A stretch of DNA of 64,000 bases from Zygnema cylindricum (taxonomy: Eukaryota > Streptophyta > Zygnematophyceae > Zygnematales > Zygnemataceae), in assembly GCA_037447655.1 (NCBI GenBank), contig JBBHKE010001432.1, positions 94,018-158,017 on the forward strand, written 5' to 3'. A program made the position numbers and the translations under genes. The notes beneath the pieces are model-generated. The model did no database searches. It was not told where the DNA came from and worked only from the letters and a program-made list of their open reading frames with translations. Positions 26,402-37,510 of this stretch are shown here, piece after piece; position 1 is the stretch's first letter, and each line of letters begins with the position of its first letter.

Positions 26402-26473
26402 GCTCAGGGGAGCAAATTCAGAGATTCTTTTTGCTATCGACTCAGGGGAGTCTTGCCTTCACAAGGGTGAAGG
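26402..26473 (+). other. Three serial NRGG-loop hairpins
   Basis: GCTC-AGGG-GAGC, GACTC-AGGG-GAGTC and CCTTCAC-AAGG-GTGAAGG. The last stem has one more pair and a different sequence from CTACAC/GTGTAG in the solo LTR at 5028, with pairing kept. Confidence 0.7.
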
Positions 26474-26603
26474 TGGTCAGAGTTTTTTGTTTGCCAGGGT
26501 AGCAGTTATTCTTGCTGAAACACAAATGGGTAAGGGTTATCCTAGAGGCTTCTTGGAAGCTGTCCACTCTGAGGACTTATAGAGGTTTCAGAGTTTCATT
26601 GCG

Positions 26604-29127
26604 TTTTGGAATCTAAACTTCAAATTTAAATGAAAAGTAAGATACTGTACGTTAGAGGGCCAACATTTGTATCTCGACAGTTTGGCGTGACGTGATCTAA
26701 CATCGACGACACTTTTTGCGGTTTACAAAAGGTACATTTTGTTGGCGGTACGGCAAAATGTATCGTTAAGGGTGTACGGCGGAAGTTACGCGACCGGTTT
26801 CGAAACGTTATATTGTGCCAGCGGCGCGGAAATGTTTTAGTAACGTCCTACTTTGGAAGTTTGACGTCTACAATTGTCGGTTCGTAGATTCTCTTTCGTT
26901 CCTGTCCTTCTCCTGTCTTGGTAAAAGTATTCTTCTTCGACAACTTAGACTCGTTTCTTCACCGTTGCTAATTTCCCCTCCATTTTTTCCGTAAATTTCT
27001 TCTCCATTTCCGTCTTCAGCAACGTTATTTCTCTTTCCCTATTTTCATCGCAATCAAACTTATCTCGTTTTTGAAATCCTTTCCCTCTCCTTCTCTCACT
27101 CCCTCCTCTCTCTTTTCTCACTTTTCCCTCTCCAACCTCTCCCTCAAATTTCCCTCTCCCTCTCCCTCTCTTCCAATTTAACGAGGTCCTTTTGGGTGTA
27201 TTGCCACCGTACAATGTGAAGAGCTTGTACCAAAAAAATTAGAGGAATTTCTTCAGTCGAGGTAAGGTATATGCTCTTTGTAACCTCTCCAGGAAATGTT
27301 TATATTGCCACTTTGAGCTCATAATGTCTTTTTCCATGTTTTTATTGTATTTTTTATGTTTTTTGTTCCATAATGAAAACTAATAAAAGATTTTGAGAAG
27401 TAGTGATGTCTTATGATGCGATGCATATGTTGTACTTTTCTTATTCACAAGGTATTGCATATATTTATGTGGAACGGTGAATTTTATCACGAAGGATCAA
27501 TTTTTATTAGTTTGTAATAACGAAAACATTCTCGAGCGAATCATTTTGATTTTTGTAAAAATGCAAAGAAATGTCAGAGAGGGCCATGTCTCTGTTTGAC
27601 AAATAGTTGATAGTTGCAGCAGGAAATCTCATCGAATTTGTGTTTTTTTTCCCACAAGTTATTTTGGAATGTAGCACCTTGACTTGCTATTTATGCCTGG
27701 ATTTATCGGTGACACTTTGTCACCGAGGCCAGTTTTCTGCTTTAGTACCCTGCTTGTTGCTTTTAGAATTAGTGAGTTATCGGTGTTAACGCTCGATCAT
27801 AATCATCTATATTTTTTATTTATTTATCGCGATGCGGTTCATTGTGGGTGATTGAATAAAGAGTGCTACTAACACTAATTTGTGGCTATGGGTCGGAAAA
27901 TAAACGCACTCAAATTGGAGTGGATTAACTCTCATAGCAATGGGCATTGTATTCTCTACTTATCGACCGATACTTTGATTTTATGGGATGATGGTTCCTA
28001 GAGAAACTAAAAAGAGGCAATGATTCTCACATCTGATAATAAAAGCCGAGAAACTAAAATTGTGGTGAGAGATGTAGACGTGCGTTTACCACCTCTTGTT
28101 AATTGGGGAAGACATACTGTTAATATTTGGTGGTTTTCTGATTTTTTTGGGTCGTGAGTTTGACTTTCATGTTGTTGTTGAAAAGTCTCCAGTGGTTTGG
28201 AATCAAATGATGACGAGATCAGAATGACCAAAGCAAGGTAGGTTTGCAAACATGAATAAAGTACATTATTATTATTGTTGTTGTTATTGTGTTTTTTGTT
28301 TTTGTTATTGTTGTTGTTATGGTTGTTGTTATTGTTATTGTCATTGTCATGTCACGTCACGTTACGTTACGTTGCGTGACATCATGTGTATATTTGAAGT
28401 TGTTGTGAGGGCGCAATGGATAGTTAAGATTCAAATAGTGTATGCCACAGTCCCCCACAAACAGCAAATTATATATATATATACAAAGAAAAAAAAAGGT
28501 GAGAACCTTGCCTCATACTAATTGTTTATTAATACTAAAACAATCCTCATACTAATTTTTTATTAATACTAAAACAATTCTAATACTAATAGTTTATTAA
28601 CACTAATAAGTTTATGAAGTTACAATAATTTTTGGGAAAAAGAATATATGTAAATATCTACTTAGGCATGTTTTTGTGTATATGATGCTCGATTGAATCT
28701 ATTAGAGAAAAACATTTGTTATCGTGGGATTTATTTCTCATTTTTAATCCTAATTTAGTTTCGTATAGCGTGTTAGTTTTGAACTTTTAAAAGATTACCG
28801 TTAAGAAAAAAAATAGTATTATTAACTCTATTTTGTGGTTAGTACACAAAATAAAATGACATTGAATTATTGTTATAAAGACTAATTGCGACTCATGGTG
28901 TAGGGTTGTCCAGGTAACTTTTAACTCTTTCTTGGAAGAGAGATTCTTTTCTTAGAAGAGAGGGAAGAATGGCTCATTGTTTTTTTTTTCCATTTTTTTG
29001 CAGGTTCATTTCGATTGTGTTCACAAATCTATGCCAATGGTTTCCAGGAGAGAGTCAAAACTCCTTGGAGAGAATCGGGTCATTGCTCAGGTTATCATAT
29101 ATGAGTCTCTCTTTTGTTTGTCTTTTT
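26604..29127. other. No recognised gene; possible isolated exon
   Basis: Mostly AT-rich with a CT-rich patch (27040-27180) and TTG/TTATTG repeats (28262-28345). A splice-bounded open stretch at 29004-29089 (after TTTTTTTGCAG, before GTTATC) could be an exon, perhaps of the RhoGDI-like gene whose other piece is at 35336, but its peptide is not convincing in any frame and the donor is weak. Confidence 0.3.
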
Positions 29128-29330
29128 CTAAAGTGACCGATGATGAGGATGATGATAATGATGATGATGATGATGATGACGTTGTTGATGATGATGTAAT
29201 GATGATGATGATGATGTAATGATGATGATGGTGATGATGATGACGAGATGATGATGATGATGATGATGAAGAGATGATGATGATGATGACGATGATGATG
29301 ATGATATGATGACGATGATGATGATGACGG
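29128..29330 (+). repeat. GAT/GATGATG microsatellite, block 1
   Basis: About 200 bp of (GAT)n with GAC, GTAAT and GTTGTT interruptions, ending directly at the broken 5' edge of the LTR of element B. Reading frames through it (poly-Asp, or poly-His/Ser on the other strand) are repeat artefacts. Confidence 0.9.
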
Positions 29331-29786
29331 GTTTCAAAGATATATAAACATTAACGCAACAACTAATCAACAGCAGACTAACCAAAAGGAGCAATTCATG
29401 CATGTACGCGAATCTGAACCGTGTAAAATATGTTTTGATCGGACGGCCGGCATTGTAGCCGCCACACAAAGTGAGCTTTCAGCGTCATTTGGAGATAGCG
29501 TCACGCGGTGCCACGTGGCGCCACATTATTTGATACCAGAGAAGATGGGAGGAGGAACCATGGCTTCCGATTTAACAGGTGTCTTCTTGTAAACCTTGTC
29601 GTACAACGGTCTTACAATAAGTACATCTCTTATTGTACCTTTTTGTACTATATAGTGTTCCTATTGGACTAGGGTTTAGTAGTAGGTAGTCGTGAGTAGG
29701 AAGACCAACACTTAATGATTTTTAGGTACCTCTCTCTTAGAGAGCTTGTAACTATAAATGTCATCTTTGACCAGCCATAACTTACT

Positions 29787-29895
29787 GCTCAGGGGAGCAA
29801 ATTCATTGATTCTTTTTGCGTTTGACTCCCCTGAGCAAATTTAGTGATTCTTTTTGCGTTTGACTCAAGGGAGTCTTATCCTCACAGGGGTGAGG
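29787..29895 (+). other. Serial NRGG-loop hairpins with local duplication
   Basis: GCTC-AGGG-GAGC (29787-29798), GACTC-AAGG-GAGTC (29862-29875) and CCTCAC-AGGG-GTGAGG (29880-29895). A ~38-bp duplication of the AAATTNA(G/T)TGATTC block sits between the first and second. Confidence 0.65.
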
Positions 29896-30000
29896 GTGGT
29901 TAGAATATTTGTGTGCCTGGGCAGCACTTATTTAGTGGGAAAGTGGAAAGGGCAATTATTATCCTAGAGGCTTTACATAGGCTGCTCATTCTGTGGGTCA

Positions 30001-31076
30001 ATGGAGACCACAAAATTTCAGGTTTTGGGCCAACCCTCTAGGGTGCCAATTTTTGATGGATCAGACTTTTTTTTATTGGGAAATGATGATGGAGGGAAAA
30101 CTATTTGAGAAGCATCTATGGGGCATAGTGTCTGGACAAATTCAATGCTCACCTCCACCTAGGTTTGGAAGGACACGTTTTTCTGGCACCTCCGCCTCTA
30201 CAGCTGGTAGAACAACTGCCAACAACTGCCACCATCACCGAGGATGAAGATGTGGAAGGAGAGGATATTTTCATGAAAGGAGAAAAGGGAGCAGTTGCAA
30301 CTCAAGTGACACCATTGCTGAAGGCAATATCGGCAACAGCACCACCAGCAACAGCAACAAGGGTTCAGACTGAAAGATCAGAGTATGAAAAGTGGAACTA
30401 CAAAGACAGGGTTGCTAAGCTCTTAAAAGTGTAGCAAAGGGCATTGCCATTCCCCTTATGCATGTCAAATCTTCATCTCAGATTTGGATATCACTAGTTA
30501 ACAAATATAACAGTGGATCATTGCAGAAACAACAGTTGGCCGAAAATAAGATTGCAGCTTATACTTATAAAGGAGGAAGTATGAATAACTATTGCAATGA
30601 TTTAGAAGCATTATTTGGAGAGTTAGAGAGTGCAGGTAACTCATGGTCTGAGAGACAATGAGTATGAAACTACCTGAAGAGTATGAGAATATCATTAACC
30701 GATTGCAGGACATAGGAGATAGCAATTGGAATTGGGATGACAAAGTGGGAAGGATTTTAGTGAAAGAAAGCACCATAGAGCTTAAGAGAGGGAGTCCAAG
30801 TGTTCAAGCATTCTCTGCAGGATCTGATTGGCGGAAGCATGATGAGGAGAGAGGAAAAGATCCCTATCGAAACTTTGGATGAAGAGGACAAGGAGGTGGC
30901 ACATTTTGTAGACAGGGGAGAGGAACTTCTCGAGGAGGATTATGTCACTTCTGCAAGAAACCGGGACACTATATGGCAGATTGTGTCAAACTTGCAGATC
31001 TTCGATTGAAAGATGGTCAAGGAACCTCAAGGATTGGAGGAAAGAAAAAGGCTTTCCTGGCTCAAGTTCATGATTA
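30001..31076 (+). pseudogene. Copia gag of element B, frameshifted
   Basis: ATG at 30001 lies 20 nt before the LTR end (30020). The frame reads METTKFQVLGQPSRVPIFDG, then shifts at the T-run near 30066 into FYWEMMMEGKLFEKHLWGIV. Later blocks SSQIWISLVNKYNSG (30466-30512) and the intact zinc knuckle CHFCKKPGHYMADC (about 30944-30985) follow in other frames with stops between. Confidence 0.88.
30022..30035 (+). other. Primer-binding site of element B
   Basis: GTTTTGGGCCAACC, two differences from the initiator tRNA-Met anticodon-arm complement. Same offset from the LTR end as in the other copies. Confidence 0.6.
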
Positions 31077-31199
31077 GAAAGTGGAAGAAAAAACTGAACC
31101 AGAAGAGGAGCTTGAGGAGCTTCTTCTAATCCGAAAAATACTGAAAAGAATGTCGACATTCCACAGAGACAAAAATGTGCTTTCGGAGGTAAGAAGGAT

Positions 31200-34100
31200 C
31201 CACCCGAGGATGGGTGGATCATAGACTCAGGGGCTTTAATGCATATGTGCAAAGAAAACTGGTGGTTCCCTAAACTGAGAAAGATCACGACAGTTGAGAT
31301 AGAGTACGGAGATGGTAGAGTAAAAATCACAAGTCTTGTTGGAACTGTTGACTTGGAGGTTCTAGTTGATGGAAAGGCCTCAATTGTAACACTCTCAGAC
31401 GCTCTTTACATTCCAGAGCTTAGCAAAAACCTAGTCTCAACAGCTGTCCTAGATGAAAATGAGTTTGAAAACAGTTTTAGGAAAGGAATCTTCACAGCAA
31501 ACATTGATAATGAGGTTTATTTCATAGCTGAGAAGGGCAGTCAAGGAATGTTCAGAATTGTTATTTGCAATGAAATGAGTGTTCTCTACTCGTGTGCAAG
31601 TGAGATGATGCTTTGGCACTAAAGGTTGGGGCATGTGCATCTCGATAGACTAAAGAAAATGAAGAAAAAGGGAATAGTGGAGGGTATTACTTTTAAGGAT
31701 GATGAGACCTTTGATGATTGTAGTGGATGTGCCCAAGGAAAGATTCATAGACTTCCATTTCCAAAGGCAACCACATTTAGGAGAGAGAAAGTACTAGATC
31801 TAGTTCACACTGATGTTTGGGGACTTGTTAGGTATGCTTCACATGGGAGGAAGAGATGGATGTTAACTGTCATAGATGATTGGTTTAGATATACGAAGGT
31901 ATACTTTCTCAGACATAAGTCAGAGGTATTAAGATGTTTCAAATAGTATAAAGTATGGAGTGAAAAACTACATGAAACCTGAATAAAAGAGATAAGAAGT
32001 GATAATGGGAAAGAATCCACCTCAAGGGAATTTGAAGAATATCTTAAAGAAGAAGGAATTTATCATGAGAAAAATGTTTCCTATAATCCGAAACATAATG
32101 GAGTAGCAGAAAGAGTGAATACAACTTTAGGAGATATGTCCAAAAGTATGTTAACTGATAAGAGGATAGGGTTGCAATTTTGGGCGGAGTCTATGAACTA
32201 TGCTAATTTCATTAAAACTAGAGTTCTAACTTCAACAAATAAGGAGGAAACTCCTTATAAGAGGTGGACACGAAGAAAGCCTGATTTGTCTAGTTTGAGA
32301 GTGTTCGGAAGTGAAGTCTACAGTTTCGATTTCGATAAGACTAAATGGAAGTTAGAGGGGAGAGGGAAGCCAGGATATCTTGTAGGATATGATGAGAGCA
32401 CAAAAGGATACCGAGTGTATGACTTGAAAAAGAGAGATATGATTTTGGTAAAACACATAGTGGTGTTGAACGAAGAGAAGTCCTTTGATCCATTCAAATA
32501 TAATATGGAAGTAAAAATCAGATTTGAAACGGATCAGTTTTCTGACTTTGACTTTGAAAATGAAGAGAAGGAAGAGGGAGAAAAGGAAAAATCTACAGAT
32601 CTTCCAAAGGAGAAGGAGGAAAGGACAACATCCGAGGCGATACCACAATACGAAATGGAAACCAATGAGGAACTTGATTAGACACCGGAATTGGAAGATA
32701 GGGGAGCTGAAAACATCCCTAAACGAAACCTAAGGATGCCTTCCATACTGGCTTCCGATTTTGAAGGGGGAAGAAGAAGTAGTAAACGACTTCAAGAAAG
32801 AAAAGTAAATAACCAACTCATAAAGATGTCTCACCCAAATGAACCTCAGGCATACTTAGAGGCCATAAACACCCTAGAAAGTAGCCGGTGGATCACAACT
32901 ATAAATGAAGAAATGGCCTCTATCATGGAAGCCAATACATGGGAGTTGGTAGATTGTTCACCAGACCGAAAACCGATCGGATGTAAGTGGGTTTTTAAGT
33001 TTAAATTAAACCCCGAAAATACCATTGAGAGGTACAAAGCTAGGTTAGTTGCAAAAGGTTATACTCAGAAAGAGGGGATTAACTGCGAAGAAACCTTTGA
33101 ACCTGTAGTCAGATTTTCTTTTGTTAGAATCCTTTTAAGTATAGCCATAGCGGAGGATATAGAAATACACCAGATGGATATTAAAACGGCCTTTTTGCAC
33201 GAAGAGTTGGAAAAAGAAGTTTGCATGAGGCAACCGGAAGGATTCATGGAAAGTGGGGAAGAAAGCAAGGTTTGTAAAATGATAAAATCACTCTATGGGC
33301 TTAAGCAAGCCCAACGACAATGGAATATAAAGCTAGACAAATTTCTGACCGGTTTGGGCTAAATCAAAATTAGTTCAGATCACTATATATATTTATTTGA
33401 GGATGTGAATGGAGTGATATTTATTGCTATTTATGTGGATGATTTGTTGGTCTTAAGCAAGTCCTTAGATATAATTAACAAACTAAAACTGGATTTTAGA
33501 AGCAGTTTTGAAATGAAAGATCTCAGCGAAGCAAAGTACATTTTGGAAATTTAGATGGAGAGAGATAGAGGGAATAGAATTATAAGACTCAGTTAAAAAG
33601 AAGCAATCGGTAATATGCTAGAAAAACTTCAGATGAAAAAAGCAAACGGATGTACTACTTCTATGGATTTGAAGAAAGTGTGTGAGGGGAGTGAAGAGAG
33701 AGGATTGTTGATCATTAATGATGAGATGGATGAGATAGAAAGAAAATTAATGGAAAATATCCCTTATCGGTAGATTGTAGGCAGTTTAATTTATTTTATG
33801 AACTGTACTCGTCCAGATATAGCTGCAGCTGTAGATGTCATTAGTAGAAGTCTAAATGAACCAAGAAAGAGAGACTAGGAGGCTGCCAAAAGGGTGATGA
33901 GTTATCTGGTCGGACCAAGGGAATTATAGTTGCATTTAGGAGGGGAGCACACTGACATCACCATATGGAGTGATGCCAGTTATGGAGATGTGCCTTTAAG
34001 GAGGTGTACGACTGGATATGTGTTGCAAATTGGATTTGGTGCATGTTGTTGGAGTAGCAAGCAACAAAAAGTAGTTGCTCGGTCCACAAGGGAGGCTGAA

Positions 34101-34427
34101 TACATGGCTTCCTGTGCTGCCACCAAAGAATTAATGTGGGTTGAATCTCATCTTGAAGAACTTGGGTTCATGAAGTCTAGAACTCAAAATGTTTTTTGTG
34201 ATAATCAAGCTGCTATCTCTATTGCAGCTAATCCGAAACATCACTTCAAAGCTAAGCATATGGATATTAGACTAAGATTTGTCAAAGAGAAGGTAGAAAA
34301 TAAAATTATTAAACTGGTTCATAAAACTGATAGAGAAATGATTGCAAACATGATGACAAAACCAGTACCTTCCCCTAAGTTGATTTATTCTAGAGAAAAC
34401 TGTGGATTAAAATTAAAAAGTGACTAG
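31200..34427 (+). pseudogene. Copia pol of element B, multiple stops
   Basis: Protease IIDSGALMHMC (about 31218-31250); integrase zinc finger LGHVHLDRL ... CSGCAQGKIHRLPF (31628-31760) and core VHTDVWG, SDNGKE and NGVAERVN (31803-32130); reverse transcriptase QMDIKTAFLHEELEKEV (about 33170-33225), YGLKQAQRQW (33295-33324) and YVDDLLV (about 33433-33450); RNase H WSSKQQKVVARST to KHMDIRLRFVKEK (34050-34290). Stops occur for example near 31620, 32680, 33361 and 33555. The longest open block is 32691-33362. Confidence 0.92.
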
Positions 34428-34441
34428 AAATTATGGAAGAA

Positions 34442-35335
34442 TGTTGAAAAAAGGTAATTAATAACTCACTTCTCTATTTAAGTTTTACTTTAAAGAAAGA
34501 GAGTGAGGATCAAAGGCACGCCATGGTTGCCGCCATGTTTAGAAAATGGCAGATTTTGAAGTAGAGTATATTCTACTAAAATGTTGCCTAAGTCTAGATT
34601 TGAACCTGGGTCTTTAAACTAGTATGTAGATGTAAAACTTATCCACTAGGGAGTTAGCGAAAGGATACACGTGATAGGTTTCAAAGATATATAAACATTA
34701 ACGCAACAGCTAATTAACAGCAGACTAACCAAAAGAAGCAATTCATGCATGTACGCATTTACGTGAATCTGAACCGTGTAAAATATGTTTTGATCGGACG
34801 GTCGGCATTGTAGCCGCCACGCGAAGTGAGATTTTGGCGTCATTTGGAAATAGCGTCACGCGGTGCCACGTGGCGACACGTTATTTGATATCGGAGAAGA
34901 TGGGAAGAGGAACCATGGCTCCCGATTTGACAGGTGTCACCTTGTTGACCATGTCATACAATTGCCGTACAATAAGTACATCTCCTATTGTACCTACTTG
35001 TACTATATAGTGTTCCTATTGGACTAGGGTTTAGTCGTAGGTAGTCATGAGTAGGTAGACCAAGATTAGTGATATTTAGGTACCTCTCTCTAAGAGAGCT
35101 TGTAACTATATAGGTCATATTTGACCAGCCATAACTTACGCTCAGGGGAGCAAATTCAATGATTCTTGTTGCGTTTGACTCAAGGGAGTCTTGTCCTCAC
35201 AACGGTGAGGGTGGTCAGAATATTTTTGTGCCTTGGAGGCACTTATTCAGTGGGAAAGTGGAAGGGGCAAATATTATCCTAGAGGCTTTACATAGACTGA
35301 TCATTCTGTGGGTCAATCGAGACCACACAATTTCA
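34442..35335 (+). repeat. 3' LTR of element B
   Basis: 894 bp, starting TGTTGAAAAAAGG. Holds the antisense tRNA-like module (34584-34665), CCACGTGGC near 34865, and hairpins at 35177-35190 and 35195-35210. The gag ATG position reads ATC in this copy. Confidence 0.93.
34584..34665 (-). other. tRNA-like module in LTR (antisense)
   Basis: B-box GGTTCAAATCT at 34606-34596 on the minus strand with a CCCAGGTTCAAATCTAG arm; the A-box region is more decayed. Confidence 0.55.
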
Positions 35336-35436
35336 GAGTCCATGCCCCTCAAAAAGAGCCGTACAAGTTTGTGACGGAGGAGGATACGGCCCCTTTTGGA
35401 ATGATGGCCAAGGGACATTATACACCGAAGACATTG
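35336..35436 (+). CDS. RhoGDI-like exon (Rho GDP-dissociation inhibitor, C-terminal domain), interrupted by element B
   Basis: Directly after the 3' LTR of element B, 33 codons read VHAPQKEPYKF ... TEEDTAPFGMMAKGHY then TPKTL, ending at a good donor (TTG|GTAAGA, 35437). The pattern APQ-x-EPY, acidic pair, P-x-G-x-x-A-x-G-x-Y matches the Ig-like C-terminal domain of RhoGDI, which extracts prenylated Rho/ROP GTPases from membranes into the cytosol. The upstream part of the exon or gene is separated from it by element B, and no following exon (normally FVDDD...) is recognised. It is either a gene broken by the insertion or a fragment; I cannot tell if it is expressed. Confidence 0.65.
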
Positions 35437-35551
35437 GTAAGAAATTTTAGTTCTATTTTATTTTTACGCTACGTTTATAAAAAAAAGTTTATTAGCCTCT
35501 GGTAAGAAGTTGTAGTGATAATTTACTTTAAGCGATATCTATTAAATAAAA

Positions 35552-35659
35552 TGTATGAAGATGATGATGATGATGAAGAAGATGATGATGATGATGATGA
35601 TGAAGATGATGATGATGATGATGATGTTCAGGATGATGATGTTGAGGATGATGATTATG
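35552..35659 (+). repeat. GAT microsatellite, block 2a
   Basis: (GAT)n with GAA interruptions. It is cut by the solo LTR at 35660-36841 and continues at 36842. Confidence 0.9.
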
Positions 35660-36841
35660 TGAAACTCTGAGACCTCCATTGGCCCTCAGAGTATGCAGAT
35701 CCAAAAGAAGTTAATCTAGATAGTGCCGACTCAAAGTTGATATAAACCCAAGTGACTGACCCCTTGACAGTCAAAACCCCAATATAGATTCAACCCTGTG
35801 AAATAACACTTTCTGTGTGCTCAGTTCCACCACAGAATGCAAAGTTAGAATATGAGATTTGGACACATTCACCCACTTTGACTTTCCCTTAGAAATTCAG
35901 CCACCCTGGCAGACAAAAACTCTGACCGACTACACCCCTGTGTAGTCTGGACTCCCTTGAGTACGCAGCAAAAAAGAATCACTGAAAATGGTCAAGTAAA
36001 TTGATAGTTATGACTGGCCAAAGTTTGCCATTTATACAAGGTGCTCTCTGGAAGAGGCAGCTACTTACCCAAAAATTTCTAAGTCCTATTTCCCCTCTAA
36101 AACTCTATCTACTCAAGTACGCCACCAATCAAATTACTGTGTCGTACAGAAAAGTACAGGTGCCGGTGTACTTTCTGTACGGCCATTGTACAACATGGCC
36201 AAATTGTCGACACGTGTCATAGCCGGATTTGTTACCGCAATCTCCGGAGTCGCCGCAATCCAACATTGTCGCGCCACGTGTAACATGAAGTGGCGATGGT
36301 TGAAAATCACCAAAAGTACATTTTCTGTGATCGCGGCACCTATCGCGGCCGTCCGATCAAAACCGGCTATAATCTTAGTTGCTGAAATTCGACGCGCGGT
36401 ATTTGTTTCGCTATCGAAACAAATGCGCGGTATCCGTTTCGTACCCGTACTGTACTCCGTACTATATTAAACGGTATCTATGTACTAAGAATCTATTTCC
36501 CGTTAAACGATTTAATCTACGTGTAACAATTTATATTGTAATCAAACCTGATGTAATGTAACACTAGTTCTAGACTTAACGGTTAAAGGTAACGGCTACG
36601 TCGACTTGGCGGACGGCAGGTTCCAGGTTCAATACCTGGGTCCGTCAAGTACATTTTGTTAAATCTACCTAATTCACTTCCTGTCTTCTCTAGAGAGTTT
36701 AGGTAGCCATGGCTCTAGCTCCCTTTCCAGCCTTCAGTGACTATACCAAGTGTGGGGGCTTCGAGAAGGGGAGTTAAAGGCAGACCGCCTCATCTCTTTT
36801 CCTATCCTAATACAGACCAAGAAAATACTCAAATATTAACA
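35660..36841 (-). mobile_element. Solo LTR of the copia family inside the GAT array (TSD TTATG)
   Basis: On the minus strand it runs from TGTTAATATTTGAG to CAGAGTTTCA. TTATG flanks it at 35655-35659 and 36842-36846. Hairpins at 35930-35945 (CTACAC/GTGTAG) and 35951-35962. tRNA-like module on the plus strand at 36564-36650. It shares the ~170-bp extra segment with the solo LTR at 5028-6122. Confidence 0.93.
36564..36650 (+). other. tRNA-like module in LTR (antisense to the LTR)
   Basis: A-box-like TAGACTTAACGG (36570-36581) and B-box GGTTCAATACC (36626-36636) in a well-paired CCAGGTTCAATACCTGG arm. Confidence 0.7.
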
Positions 36842-37159
36842 TTATGATGATGATGACGATGATGATGATGATGATGATGATTTTGTTGGTGATGATGAAG
36901 ATGATGATGATGATGGTGTAATGATGATGATGTTGTTGACGATGGTGATGTAATGATGATGATGATGTAATGATAATAATGATGATGATGATGACGACTT
37001 TGATGATGATGATGATGACGATGATGAGGATGATGATGATGATGATGATGACGACGATGTTGACGATGATGATGTTGACAATGATGATATTGATGATTAT
37101 GGTGACAATGATGATGATGATGATGATGATGTAATGATGATGATGATGATGTTGTAACA

Positions 37160-37190
<31 letters not shown>

Positions 37191-37510
37191 GTGTAATTAA
37201 AGTATCACCAAAACAAAGTATTCATAGTATTTGTATTGTATTTAAAAAAAAATAAAACCATGATGAAATGATGATGATGATGAAATGATGATGATGATGT
37301 AATGATGATGATGATGATGATGATGATGATGTAATGATGATGATGATGTTGATGGCGATGATAAAATGATGATGATGATGATGTTGACGATGATGAGGTT
37401 GACGATGATGAGGTTGACGATGATGATGATGATGATGATGATGTAATGATGATGATGATGATGATGTAATGATGATGATGATGATGATAATGATGTTGAT
37501 GATAATGTAA
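36842..37510 (+). repeat. GAT microsatellite, block 2b
   Basis: Continuation of the GAT array, with GTAATGATG higher-order units, interrupted at 37192-37260 by a unit resembling the following 150-bp repeats (AAAGTATCACCAAAACAAAG). Confidence 0.9.

Larger units (their letters stand above)
20118..26598 (+). mobile_element. Ty1/copia element A, full length but decayed (TSD TTGCG)
   Basis: LTRs at 20118-21187 and 25531-26598 both begin TGTAGAAATTGAT and end GAGTTTCA. The 5-bp duplication TTGCG occurs at 20113-20117 and 26599-26603. The primer-binding site follows the 5' LTR directly and the polypurine tract AAAATAAGGGGAG (25518-25530) abuts the 3' LTR. Domain order gag, protease, integrase, reverse transcriptase, RNase H fixes it as Ty1/copia. 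Stops and frameshifts are spread through gag-pol, so it is not autonomous, although the LTRs are still very similar. Confidence 0.96.
25531..26598 (+). repeat. 3' LTR of element A
   Basis: 1068 bp. tRNA-like module at 25766-25848 (antisense). Hairpins at 26402-26413, 26439-26452 and 26456-26473 are perfect here. The gag ATG position reads ATA in this copy. Confidence 0.95.
29331..35335 (+). mobile_element. Ty1/copia element B, 5' LTR truncated
   Basis: 5' LTR remnant 29331-30020, internal region 30021-34441, 3' LTR 34442-35335. The first ~240 bp of the 5' LTR, including the tRNA-like module, are missing and the GAT array abuts the break. Both LTRs end in TTTCA. The 5 bp after the 3' LTR are GAGTC, but no matching left duplication can be tested. 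Domains are in copia order; stops and frameshifts make it non-autonomous. Confidence 0.94.

Noticed and set aside
26945-27214. A basic 89-codon minus-strand protein
   Set aside because: Lys/Arg/Glu-rich frame produced by a CT-rich patch; no motif.
29004-29089. An upstream RhoGDI exon
   Set aside because: The acceptor is good but the donor GTTATC is poor and no frame aligns to RhoGDI without gaps in its conserved core.
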